NCBI RefSeq assembly: GCF_004187715.1
Contig: NZ_QZWF01000001.1
Location: forward strand, 124,001-188,000
Direction: 5' to 3'
Length of the DNA stretch: 64,000 bases
From: Streptomyces sp. F001
GTDB lineage: Bacteria; Actinomycetota; Actinomycetes; Streptomycetales; Streptomycetaceae
Position numbers and translations under genes: made by a program. Shown piece after piece: positions 1 to 7,673 of this stretch. Within the stretch, counting starts at the first letter, position 1. Each line of letters starts with the position of its first letter. Under the pieces are notes generated by a model. It ran no database searches. It worked only from the letters and a program-made list of their open reading frames with translations, and was not told the origin of the DNA.

Positions 1-184
1 CCAGCGGTACGTACACGAAGTCGGGCGAACCGGCCGGAAGAGTGCCCCGTACCGTCCGCGTCTCCTGGTCGCCGTCCGCGGCCTCGGCGCCGCTCGCGAA
101 GGTCACGCCACCCAACGTAAGGGCGGTCGCCGCTCCCGTCACGACCAGCGCACGTCTGCCGATGCCACCGTGGTCCTCAGACAT
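1..184 (-). CDS. Secreted protein, N-terminal fragment (CehA/McbA-type metallohydrolase?)
   Basis: The start of a minus-strand gene that runs off the left edge; only about 61 residues are visible from an ATG at 184. The N-terminus has a twin-arginine-like signal: the pair in GRRALV near residue 10, a hydrophobic stretch to about residue 33 and a likely cleavage after SGAEAA. The mature part begins with an acidic stretch and then RTVRGTLPAGSPDFVYVPL. From memory this resembles the start of Streptomyces CehA/McbA-type PHP-domain metallohydrolases, which are exported. No catalytic residues are inside the window, so the function is only a suggestion. It is divergent from the oxidoreductase at 328, with about 140 bp between the two starts. 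Confidence 0.45.
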   Translation of the reverse strand, partial: MSEDHGGIGRRALVVTGAATALTLGGVTFASGAEAADGDQETRTVRGTLPAGSPDFVYVPL

Positions 185-278
185 GCCCCCAGTTTCGGGG
201 ACGCGCGTGAACTTCCGGGCACGGTAAGGGAATCGAGGGCTTACGGCGTCGCACGCGCAGCGCACTGCAGAAGACCTG

Positions 279-290
279 CCGACCGGTCGG
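279..290. promoter_or_regulatory. TetR-type operator-like palindrome
   Basis: CCGACCGGTCGG is a perfect 12-base palindrome 37 bp upstream of the F420-type oxidoreductase start, in the divergent intergenic region. The core ACCGACCGGTCGGT type is common at TetR-family operators in actinomycetes. No TetR gene lies next to it, so the binding protein is unknown. Confidence 0.35.
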
Positions 291-327
291 TATGGACAGG
301 TGAGGTGTCCCCGGGTAGAGATGGGTC

Positions 328-1176
328 ATGCGCATCGCCGTCACCATCTTCCTCACCGACGAGACCATCACTCCGACCCGGCTCGCCCGTGAGCTGGAGC
401 AGCGGGGCTTCGCCGGGCTGTACCTGCCCGAGCACACCCACATCCCCGTCGAGCGGACCACGCCGTACCCGGCGGGCGGCGAGCTGCCGCCCGAGTACGG
501 CCGCACCCTCGATCCCTTCGTCGCGCTCGGCCAGGCAGCCGCCGTCACCGAACACCTCGGCCTCGGCACCGGCATCACGCTGGCTGCCCAGCACGACCCG
601 ATCGGCCTGGCCAAGCAGATCGCCACCCTGGACCACCTCTCCGACGGCCGCTTCACCCTCGGTCTCGGCTTCGGCTGGAACGTCGAGGAGGCCGCCGACC
701 ACGGTGTGGAATGGCGGACGCGGCGTGAGCTGGTCCGGGACCGGATGGCGTTGATGCGCGCGCTGTGGTCGGAGGAACCGACCGCGTACGAGGGCGAGTT
801 CGGCAGCGTACGGGCCAGCTTCGCCTACCCCAAACCGGTGCAGAAGCCGCGCGGGCCGGTCACCGGGCCGCGCACCCTCATCGGCGGTGCCGCCGGGCCG
901 AAGCTGTTCGCGCACATCTGCGAGTACGCCGACGGGTGGCTGCCCATCGGCGGACGCGGCCTGTCCGAGTCGCTGCCCCTGCTGCGCGCCGCCTGGGCCG
1001 ACGCGGGCCGCGCCCCGGAGGCGTTGCAGGTCGTGCCGTACGCCGTCCACCCCACCCCGGGCAAGCTCGCGCACTACACGGAGCTGGGCATCGAGGAGGT
1101 CGTCGTACAGCTGCCGCCGGCCGGGGAGGCGGAGGTGCTGCGGGCATTGGACGGGTACGGCGGCTTCCTGGACTGA
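328..1176 (+). CDS. LLM-class F420-dependent oxidoreductase
   Basis: A luciferase-like monooxygenase family protein of 282 residues, full length and without frameshifts. Typical features are the early GLYLPEHTH segment, the LGTGITL strand near residue 73, the HDPIGLAKQIATLD helix, and LGLGFGWN near residue 110 followed by the region that contacts the cofactor in the family. Members use reduced F420 or flavin to reduce or oxidise small organic substrates; the substrate here is unknown. The neighbour downstream is fbiC, which makes the F420 deazaflavin core, and this supports F420 rather than FMN as cofactor. Start: ATG at 328, preceded by GGTAGAGATGGGTC. Expected to be cytoplasmic. Confidence 0.85.
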   Translation: MRIAVTIFLTDETITPTRLARELEQRGFAGLYLPEHTHIPVERTTPYPAGGELPPEYGRTLDPFVALGQAAAVTEHLGLGTGITLAAQHDPIGLAKQIATLDHLSDGRFTLGLGFGWNVEEAADHGVEWRTRRELVRDRMALMRALWSEEPTAYEGEFGSVRASFAYPKPVQKPRGPVTGPRTLIGGAAGPKLFAHICEYADGWLPIGGRGLSESLPLLRAAWADAGRAPEALQVVPYAVHPTPGKLAHYTELGIEEVVVQLPPAGEAEVLRALDGYGGFLD

Positions 1177-1214
1177 CCATCCGGACCTGATCACCTCGAC
1201 CGTATGCTCGAAGG

Positions 1215-3800
1215 ATGACGACTTCCGCGACCTCCGGAACCGGACCCACCGAGAACTCCCTGCGTCGCGCCCTGAAACGCGCCCGTGACGGCGTCGCCCT
1301 CGACGTCACCGAGGCGGCCGTACTGCTCCAGGCCCGCGGCGAGGCCCTCGAGGACCTCGCCGCTTCCGCCGCCCGGGTGCGGGACGCGGGCCTTCAGGCG
1401 GCCGGCCGGCCCGGCGTCATCACGTACTCGAAGAGCGTCTTCATCCCCCTCACCCGGCTGTGCCGGGACAAGTGCCACTACTGCACCTTCGTCACCGTGC
1501 CCGGCAAGCTGCGCCGGGCGGGACACGGGATGTTCATGTCCCCCGACGAGGTCCTCGACATCGCCCGGCGCGGCGCCGCACTGGGCTGCAAAGAGGCGCT
1601 GATCACCCTCGGAGACAAGCCCGAGGACCGCTGGCCTCAGGCGCGCGAATGGCTCGACGCGCACGGCTACGACGACACCATCGCCTACGTCCGCGCCGTC
1701 TCCATCCGCATCCTGGAGGAGACGGGCCTGCTGCCCCACCTCAACCCCGGGGTCATGACCTGGACCGACTTCCAGCGCCTGAAGCCGGTGGCCCCGTCCA
1801 TGGGCATGATGCTGGAGACGACCGCTGAAAGGCTCTGGTCCGAGCCCGGCGGCCCGCACTACGGCTCCCCGGACAAGGAACCCGCCGTACGCCTGCGCGT
1901 CCTTCAGGACGCCGGGCGTTCCTCCGTCCCCTTCACGTCCGGGCTCCTCATCGGGATCGGCGAGACGTACGAGGAACGCGCCGAGTCCCTCTTCGCACTG
2001 CGCCGCGTCTCCCGGTCGTACCACGGCATCCAGGAACTGATCATCCAGAACTTCCGCGCCAAGCCGGACACCGCGATGCGCGGCATGCCGGACGCGGAAC
2101 TGGACGAGCTGGTCGCCACGGTGGCGGTCGCCCGGCACCTCATGGGGCCGAGCGCCTGCCTCCAGGCCCCGCCCAACCTGGTCGACAGCGAGTACGAGCG
2201 GCTGATCGGCGCCGGCATCGACGACTGGGGAGGCGTCTCCCCGCTCACCATCGACCACGTCAACCCCGAACGCCCCTGGCCGCAGATCGAGGAACTCGCC
2301 GAGAAGTCCCGCGCGGCCGGCTTCGAGCTGCGGGAACGGCTGTGCGTGTACCCGGAGTTCGTCACGCGCGGCGAGCCCTGGCTGGACCCACGACTGCTGC
2401 CGCATGTCCGCGCGCTGGTGGACCCGGAGACCGGCCTCGCCCGCCCGGACGCGGTGGTGGAGGGCCACCCGTGGCAGGAGCCGGAGGAGGTCTTCGAGGC
2501 GTCCGGCCGTACGGACCTGCACCGCACCATCGACACCGACGGCCGTACGTCGGACCGCCGCGACGACTTCGACGAGGTGTACGGCGACTGGGGCGCCCTG
2601 CGTGAGGCGGCCGCCCCCGGCATGGCACCGGAGCGCATCGACACGGACGTACGGCAGGCCCTCGCGACCGCGGCGGACGATCCGACGAAGCTCACCGACG
2701 ACGAGGCCCTCGCGCTGTTCCATGCGGACGGCCCGGCGCTCGACGCACTCACCCGGATCGCGGACGACGTGCGCAGGTCGGCGGTCGGCGACGACGTCAC
2801 GTACATCGTCACCCGGAACATCAACTTCACCAACGTCTGCTACACGGGCTGCCGCTTCTGCGCCTTCGCCCAGCGCCGCACGGACGCCGACGCGTACACG
2901 CTGTCGCTGGACCAGGTCGCCGACCGGGCGCAACAGGCGTGGGACGTGGGCGCGGTCGAGGTCTGCATGCAGGGCGGCATCCACCCGGACCTGCCCGGGA
3001 CGGCGTACTTCGACATCGCGAAGGCGGTGAAGGACCGGGTCCCCGGCATGCACGTGCACGCCTTCTCCCCGATGGAGGTCGTCAACGGCGCGACCCGCAC
3101 GGGTATGTCCATCCGCGAGTGGCTGACGGCGGCGAAGGAGGCCGGCCTCGACTCCGTCCCCGGCACGGCGGCGGAGATCCTGGACGACGAGGTCCGCTGG
3201 ATCCTGACCAAGGGCAAGCTGCCCACAGCGACGTGGATCGAGGTGATCACGACGGCGCACGAGCTGGGCATCCGGTCGTCGTCGACGATGATGTACGGCC
3301 ATGTCGACCAGCCCCGCCACTGGCTCGGCCACCTGCGCACCCTGTCCGGCATCCAACAACGCACGGGCGGCTTCACGGAGTTCGTGACGCTGCCGTTCAT
3401 CCACACCAACGCGCCGGTGTACCTGGCGGGCATCGCGCGCCCCGGCCCCTCCATGCGGGACAACCGCGCGGTGACGGCGATGGCGCGGTTGCTGTTGCAC
3501 CCCCACATTCCCAACATCCAGACCAGCTGGGTGAAGCTGGGCACGGAGGGCGCGGCGGAGATGCTCCGCTCCGGCGCGAACGACCTCGGCGGCACACTCA
3601 TGGAGGAGACGATCTCCCGCATGGCGGGCTCCTCCTACGGCTCGTACAAGTCGGTGCGCGACCTGGTGGCCGTCGCCGAGGCGGCCGGCCGCCCGGCGAA
3701 GCCGCGGACGACGCTGTACGGCGAGGTGCCGGAGGAGCGGCAGCGGGCGGCGGCGGCCTCGGACGGGCACCTGCCGGAGTTGCTGCCGGTGCTGGACTGA
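1215..3800 (+). CDS. fbiC: FbiC, 7,8-didemethyl-8-hydroxy-5-deazariboflavin (Fo) synthase
   Basis: A bifunctional radical SAM enzyme of 861 residues that makes Fo, the chromophore of coenzyme F420, from a ribityl-aminouracil and tyrosine. Two radical SAM halves are visible. The N-terminal CofG-like half carries the cluster motif CRDKCHYC near residue 82, and the C-terminal CofH-like half carries CYTGCRFC near residue 541. The fused form and the length match actinobacterial FbiC; in many archaea the halves are separate CofG and CofH. The reading frame is clean. Start: ATG at 1215 about 40 bp after the oxidoreductase stop, so the two may be cotranscribed. A hairpin follows the stop. Confidence 0.96.
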   Translation: MTTSATSGTGPTENSLRRALKRARDGVALDVTEAAVLLQARGEALEDLAASAARVRDAGLQAAGRPGVITYSKSVFIPLTRLCRDKCHYCTFVTVPGKLRRAGHGMFMSPDEVLDIARRGAALGCKEALITLGDKPEDRWPQAREWLDAHGYDDTIAYVRAVSIRILEETGLLPHLNPGVMTWTDFQRLKPVAPSMGMMLETTAERLWSEPGGPHYGSPDKEPAVRLRVLQDAGRSSVPFTSGLLIGIGETYEERAESLFALRRVSRSYHGIQELIIQNFRAKPDTAMRGMPDAELDELVATVAVARHLMGPSACLQAPPNLVDSEYERLIGAGIDDWGGVSPLTIDHVNPERPWPQIEELAEKSRAAGFELRERLCVYPEFVTRGEPWLDPRLLPHVRALVDPETGLARPDAVVEGHPWQEPEEVFEASGRTDLHRTIDTDGRTSDRRDDFDEVYGDWGALREAAAPGMAPERIDTDVRQALATAADDPTKLTDDEALALFHADGPALDALTRIADDVRRSAVGDDVTYIVTRNINFTNVCYTGCRFCAFAQRRTDADAYTLSLDQVADRAQQAWDVGAVEVCMQGGIHPDLPGTAYFDIAKAVKDRVPGMHVHAFSPMEVVNGATRTGMSIREWLTAAKEAGLDSVPGTAAEILDDEVRWILTKGKLPTATWIEVITTAHELGIRSSSTMMYGHVDQPRHWLGHLRTLSGIQQRTGGFTEFVTLPFIHTNAPVYLAGIARPGPSMRDNRAVTAMARLLLHPHIPNIQTSWVKLGTEGAAEMLRSGANDLGGTLMEETISRMAGSSYGSYKSVRDLVAVAEAAGRPAKPRTTLYGEVPEERQRAAAASDGHLPELLPVLD

Positions 3801-3835
3801 GGGATGGGGGCTCGGCCCCTCGCAGTACGATGATC

Positions 3836-3858
3836 CGACCCCCGGCATCGGGGGTCGG
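3836..3858. terminator. Hairpin after fbiC
   Basis: CCGACCCC at 3836-3843 pairs with GGGGTCGG at 3851-3858, an 8-bp stem with a 7-base loop, between the fbiC stop and the next start. There is no T tract, which is usual for strong hairpin terminators in high-GC actinomycetes. It could also act in the leader of the next gene. Confidence 0.45.
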
Positions 3859-3873
3859 AGACTGAGGAGATGC

Positions 3874-4449
3874 GTGCCCGTGCCTGCCCGACGGCTTCCC
3901 TCGTGGGCCTGGGTGAGCGGCCTGACCGTGGGGGCGGTCGCGGGGGTCGCCGTCCTGGCCGTCCAGGCCGAACAGGGACCCCGGCCCACGGCCGCGGCCG
4001 CCCGGCCCGGCCCTTCGGCGTCCGCGAGCGCGCAGCCCTCGGCCGCGCCGACCCAGTCCCGGCCCGCCGCGGTACCGGACGGCTCCGGCACCGGGCGGCG
4101 CATCGTCTACTCCCTCGGCGAGCGGCGCATATGGCTGGTCGACGCGAGTGACAGCGCCCGCCGTACGTTCACCGTGTGGCCCGGCACGGTCGACCCGGAC
4201 CCCGGTACGTACACGGTCGGGACGCGGACGGACGCCACCACGGGCTCCGACGGTGTGGAGATCGAGCACGTCGTGTACTTCGCGGCCAAGTCCGGCGTCA
4301 ACATCGCCTTCTCCGCCGCGGTCGACGGCTCCTCGCCCCCACCGGCCGCGTCCGGCGTCCAGACCGGCGGCATCCGCATGAAGACGTCCGACGGCTCGGC
4401 GCTGTGGACGTTCGGGACGGCGGGGACGACGGTGGCGGTGGTCGAGTAG
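3874..4449 (+). CDS. Membrane-anchored or secreted protein of unknown function
   Basis: A 191-residue protein with a short basic N-terminus, one hydrophobic segment (about residues 9-28) and then a Pro/Ala/Ser-rich linker to about residue 72. The C-terminal domain (about 73-191) has IVYSLGERRIWLVD and the WPGTVDPDPGTYTV pattern. Its strand-rich layout recalls the beginning of L,D-transpeptidase-like domains, but I see no catalytic Cys/His motif, so no enzymatic call is made. Likely anchored outside the membrane by the N-terminal helix. Start: GTG at 3874 close behind GAGGAG; GTG at 3880 is also possible. No frameshift. Confidence 0.6.
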   Translation: MPVPARRLPSWAWVSGLTVGAVAGVAVLAVQAEQGPRPTAAAARPGPSASASAQPSAAPTQSRPAAVPDGSGTGRRIVYSLGERRIWLVDASDSARRTFTVWPGTVDPDPGTYTVGTRTDATTGSDGVEIEHVVYFAAKSGVNIAFSAAVDGSSPPPAASGVQTGGIRMKTSDGSALWTFGTAGTTVAVVE

Positions 4450-4912
4450 CGGGCCGTTCCTGCTCTTCAGTACAGGATCGAGGGCAGACAGGAACCGGCC
4501 GGGCGGCAGCGACGAGGCGGCTGCGCAGGCCTGTGGCATCCGGCTCGGTGCCCGGAGGCAGGCGATGCCCGACCTGGGAACTTGTATCCGTGAAGGCCGG
4601 GAAACGGCGAGCCGTTGGTACTCGGCGAGCGCGCCCGGTGGAATGCGCGCATCGGGCAGCGCTCCGCCATGCCGCGTGACGGCTGCGACGTACGAGGTTG
4701 TAGTGCCTCGCCCGCGCCGACGTGGCGAGGGTTCTTGCGACATGAAGGGCCGGCCGTCGCGTGGCCGGGGCAAGGGACCGTAGGTTCACATCCTGTCGTC
4801 CCGTGACTGCTCAGGTCCGTTGATCACGCGGGGAGTGGCGGTAGCCAGAGCTTCCCGGTGAACACGTCGCGGAGCACGGCGAGGAAGTTTTGTCCGTGCT
4901 TGCGGGCAGTGG
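4450..4912. other. Gene-free stretch of about 460 bp
   Basis: No convincing coding region on either strand; the open frames here have no family likeness. It holds a possible hairpin (GTTCCTG at 4456-4462 with CAGGAAC at 4489-4495) that could end transcription of the preceding gene. It also holds a stretch near 4779-4802 that looks like the T-arm and 3' acceptor half of a tRNA, for which I could not build an intact tRNA. Confidence 0.5.
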
Positions 4913-5497
4913 TCACAGAGAATCTTCATATCCTGCTCGGGGCTTGGCGAAGAAGCACTGGCCGTCTTTACCATCTTCTCCGTCCTTGCCGTCCTCTCCG
5001 TCCTTTCCATCCTTGCCGTTCTTGCCGTCTTTACCGTCCTTTCCGTCCTTGCCATCCTTTACGTCATCGCCGCACCAGACGGCATCCCCGCCGTCTCCGC
5101 CGTCTCCGCCGTCTCCGCCCTTGGCGCTGCCGTCGCTGTCGCCGCCGTTCCCGCCGTTCCCGCCGTTCCCGCCGTCGGCGCTGCCGATGCTGTCGCCGCC
5201 GTTCCCGCCGTCTCCGCCGTCTCCGCCGTCTCCGCCGTCGGCGCTGCCGTCGCTGTCGCCGCCGTTCCCGCCGTTCCCGCCGTCTCCGCCGTCGGCGCTG
5301 CCGTCGCTGTCGCCGCCGTTCCCGCCGTCTCCGCCCTCTCCGCCGTCATCGGTGAAGGAGCCGGTGTGCACCACCGCCGCGGAACTTGGCGACATCGGCG
5401 TCGCGAACGCACTCACCGGCAGCGATACGGCGCCGGCAGCCAGAACAGTCGATGTGGCAGTCAACGCCAAACGCAGCGTCCAGCTGATTTTGCCCAT
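4913..5497 (-). CDS. Secreted glycine-rich GGX-repeat protein with collagen-like tail
   Basis: A 194-residue exported protein with an uninterrupted frame. Residues 1-33 form a signal peptide ending VSAFA. Residues 51-138 are GGX triplet repeats (X mostly D, N or E) punctuated about every 18-20 residues by DSDGSAD-like spacers. Residues 147-180 form eleven collagen-type triplets, mostly KDG and EDG, flanked by Cys142 (VWCGDD) and Cys181 (GQCFF). The start ATG at 5497 is set by the signal peptide and by AAAGGA a few bases upstream; longer upstream open frame is not coding. A relative lies at 6880 on the other strand, beyond a transposase remnant. Possible roles are cell-surface scaffold, adhesin or matrix protein; the function is not known. 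Confidence 0.75.
   Translation of the reverse strand: MGKISWTLRLALTATSTVLAAGAVSLPVSAFATPMSPSSAAVVHTGSFTDDGGEGGDGGNGGDSDGSADGGDGGNGGNGGDSDGSADGGDGGDGGDGGNGGDSIGSADGGNGGNGGNGGDSDGSAKGGDGGDGGDGGDAVWCGDDVKDGKDGKDGKDGKNGKDGKDGEDGKDGEDGKDGQCFFAKPRAGYEDSL
4958..5059 (-). repeat. Collagen-like triplet repeat
   Basis: Eleven G-X-Y-type triplets (KDG, KNG, EDG) encoded by near-identical 9-base units. They are highly charged, as in bacterial collagen-like proteins where Lys/Asp/Glu replace hydroxyproline stabilisation. Confidence 0.8.
5084..5347 (-). repeat. GGX repeat block of the first glycine-rich gene
   Basis: Tandem units of about 54-60 bases encode (GGX)3-4 followed by GGDSDGSAD or GGDSIGSAD. 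The DNA units are almost identical, so copy number may vary between strains and may be miscounted by assembly. Confidence 0.8.
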
Positions 5498-5639
5498 GGA
5501 ATTTTCCTTTCCCTCAGACTTCTTCTCGATGGGCCTCACGCCTTTCTGATGAGGCTGCGCATCCAGTAAGCCCGACCCGACGACTTTCCTCATGCCGCGA
5601 AAAAACGTGACTTGACATGACTGCTCACGACGGTTCGTG

Positions 5640-6690
5640 ACGTGCGGAGGTCCCCGAAGCCGCCGTTCTCGGACAGTCCGTTCCGCAAGCCCGCGCCGCG
5701 CTCGCAGCGCACAGCTACCGGCCGCAGGCCCGGCGCCCAGCCCGGGCTGCGGGAACAGTCTCGACGCGGACGCGGAGCCGGTGAGCTTCGCCCGGGGACA
5801 GGTCTTCGACCTGCCCGATCCGCGCCTGACGGTGACCGAGCACCGGATGCTGAAACTGTGCTGCGGCTGCGGGCACACCACTGGCGCGAGCGTGCCAAAG
5901 GGCGTGCGCGCTGACCCAGTACGGCCCCGGCGCCCACGCCCTGGCCGTCTACCTGCTCGTGCAGCAGCACCTGCCGAGCGCTCGCGGCGTGGACGCGGCC
6001 GCCGACCTGCCGGCGGGTTCTTCTCCGAGGGCTTCCGGGATGCCGCCCTACGCCGGGCCTGTACCTGCTACCAGCGCTACGGCACCGCCCGCGCGCTGTG
6101 CAACGCCCACCTGCTGCGCGACCTGGACGCGATCACCGGCCAGGACCCGGTCGGGCGGGCAGGTGTGGGCCAAGGCCGCCGCCGACGCACTCACCGAGGC
6201 GAACACCGCCTGCGAGAGCGCCCGCGCTGACGGTCGCGACACCGTGCCCAGGACCTGGTCCGCGAGCTGACCCGCCGCTACGACCACGCCGTGGCCTGCG
6301 GGAAAGCGGCCCACCCCCACCGGCCGGAACCAAGAAGACCTTCGCCCGCCAGGTTGCCGACCGCGTAGAGCGCCGCCGAGCCGACATCCTGCGCTTCCTG
6401 CACGACCTCGCCGTCCCCTTCACCAACAACCAGGGCGAGCAGGACATCCGCACGGTCAAGGTCCAGACGAAGACCAGCGGCGGCCGGCGCACCCTCGACG
6501 GTGCCAACCGCCGGCTCCTGGTGTGCTCCTACCTCTCCACCGCCCGCAAGCACGGACAGAACTCCCTCGCCGTGCTCCCGAACGGCCGGAGGCTGTCGGC
6601 GGCAGTCGCGTGCTTTTACCCGAGGCCTCCGGCTCCGTCAAGCCCCGAGTCCTCGGAACATGACCAGGCTTTGCCGGTCAGGCCTAATTG
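5640..6690 (+). pseudogene. IS66-family transposase remnant
   Basis: Pieces of an IS66-type transposase occur in order but in different frames. The N-terminal segment has PPFSDSPFRKPAP and a GRRPGAQPG motif. The zinc-binding segment has RGQVFDLPDPRLTVTEH, CCGCGHTTG and then QYGPGAHALAVYLL. The C-terminal segment has LAVPFTNNQGEQDIRTVKVQ, SGGRRTLDGA and YLSTARKHG, the IS66 C-terminal signature. The extreme N-terminus and part of the central catalytic region are missing and several frameshifts are present, so no active enzyme is encoded. I did not find clear terminal inverted repeats. It sits between the two glycine-rich genes and may have helped rearrange them. Confidence 0.8.
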
Positions 6691-6879
6691 AAGTGCGGGC
6701 CTCACCGGAAAGGAAACGAGGCAGCACGGTAAGGCGGAATTCCTCACCGAGGATACTCCCTCTCACTGAACCGCTGGTTATCCAGGTATGACGGTCCCGG
6801 TCGAAACCGGTCCGCCGACTGGCACCCTGAATTTCCGGGGAATGCCAGAAATCCCCTCTGTATCAGAAGGAGAAAATCC

Positions 6880-7473
6880 ATGACTCATGACGTTCACACT
6901 CACAACGAGGCCCAGCCCAAGCGACGGGGCGTCCGCCTCGCGATGCTTTGCGCCGCGACCGCTCTGGTCTCTGGGGCTGTCGCCCTTCCGGCGTCCGCCT
7001 CGACGCCGGTCATGAGCCAGCCCACGACCGCGATCTCCTTCGTCACCGACGGTGGAAAGGGCGGCGCCGGTGGTGCCGGTGGCAACAGCGACGAGGGCGC
7101 CGGTGGTAACGGCGGTGCCGGCGGTGCCGGCGGCAACAGCGTCGAAGGCGACGGCGGCGACGGTGGCCGTGGTGGCGACGGCGGCGACAGCGACGAGGGT
7201 CCCGCTGGTGGCGGCGGTTCCGGCGGTGCTGGCGGTTCCAGCGTCGAAGGCGACGGCGGCGACGGTGGCCGTGGCGGCAACGGCGGCGACAGCGACGAAG
7301 GCGGCGGCGGCGGTGGCGGTGGCGGCGGTGGCGGCGGCGACAGCGTCGAAGGCGACGGCGGCAAGGCGGCCGTGGCGGCAACGGCGGCGACAGCGACGAA
7401 GGCGACGCGGCGACGGCGCGGCGGCGGTGGCGCGGCGACAGCGAGGAAGGCGACCGCGGCGAACGGCGGGTAG
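6880..7473 (+). CDS. Secreted glycine-rich GGX-repeat protein, 3' end corrupted
   Basis: The N-terminus (MTHDVHTHNE...) is followed by a signal peptide with KRRGVRL and a hydrophobic run, cleaved near ALPASAS. Residues 57-162 are GGX repeats broken by NSDEG, NSVEGD and DSDEG spacers. The junction STPVMS-FVTDGGKGG matches ATPMS-FTDDGGEGG of the gene at 4913, so the two are paralogues. Start: ATG at 6880 behind AGAAGGAG. Near 7365 the frame slips; removing the slip continues the GGRGGNGGDSDEG pattern to about 7450. There the DNA becomes the reverse complement of a GT87 mannosyltransferase gene, so the natural C-terminus is missing. Confidence 0.7.
   Translation: MTHDVHTHNEAQPKRRGVRLAMLCAATALVSGAVALPASASTPVMSQPTTAISFVTDGGKGGAGGAGGNSDEGAGGNGGAGGAGGNSVEGDGGDGGRGGDGGDSDEGPAGGGGSGGAGGSSVEGDGGDGGRGGNGGDSDEGGGGGGGGGGGGGDSVEGDGGKAAVAATAATATKATRRRRGGGGAATARKATAANGG
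7048..7445 (+). repeat. GGX repeat block of the second glycine-rich gene
   Basis: Degenerate repeats encode GGDGGRGGNGGDSDEG-like units of about 16-18 residues, partly reduced to a pure glycine run near 7300-7345. The repetitive DNA is a likely site for indels and mis-joins. Confidence 0.75.
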
Positions 7474-7673
7474 GTGAAGCCGTACGTGGTCCCCGGCACC
7501 CGGTAGTCGTAGATGCGTCCGCCGTCGTGGATCCAGCTGTGGATGGTCCCGTGGTAGACGCGCAGGTCGAACCAGTCCCGCAGCAGCGGCACCGTCGCGG
7601 TGAAGACGGTCACGGCGGCGGCGAGGACGAGCACGAGCAGCGGTCGCCCGCGGTCGGTGCGGGGCGCCCTCAT
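7450..7673 (-). pseudogene. GT87 (DUF2029) mannosyltransferase, N-terminal fragment
   Basis: Seventy-odd residues from ATG 7673: a basic start, a first membrane helix (LLVLVLAAAVTVF), LRDWFDLRVYHG, then GGRIYDYRVPGTTYGFTYPPFAAV. The D-L-R-V-Y and TYGFTYPPFA motifs are typical of the lipid-linked GT87 mannosyltransferase family, which transfers mannose from polyprenyl-phosphomannose outside the membrane. A full member has about 400 residues and ten or more helices; here coding stops near 7450 where it meets the glycine-rich gene. The ATG overlaps the MptB-like stop as ATGA (7670-7673), so the pair was translationally coupled. Natural deletion or assembly mis-join are both possible. Confidence 0.7.

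Noticed and set aside
1191..4103. A 970-codon open frame on the minus strand across fbiC
   Set aside because: It mirrors the third-position G+C of fbiC, has Arg/Gly/Val-rich low-complexity translation and no family motif, while fbiC on the plus strand is fully conserved.
4720..4805. tRNA-like 3' half: T-arm GTAGG-TTCACAT-CCTGT followed by CGTCCCG, with a stem-loop near 4750-4768
   Set aside because: No matching 5' acceptor strand or D-arm can be found at the right distance, and two T-stem pairs are wobbles. It could be an old attachment-site scar, but the evidence is too thin.
4858..5549. Arg/Cys-rich and Pro/Ser-rich open frames opposite the first glycine-rich gene
   Set aside because: They are translations of the repeat DNA on the wrong strand; they lack a plausible start region and the minus-strand product has a signal peptide and ribosome binding site.
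4958..7445. CRISPR array or tandem-repeat element
   Set aside because: The repeats are in frame, encode GGX or KDG triplets and have no unique spacers of constant length.
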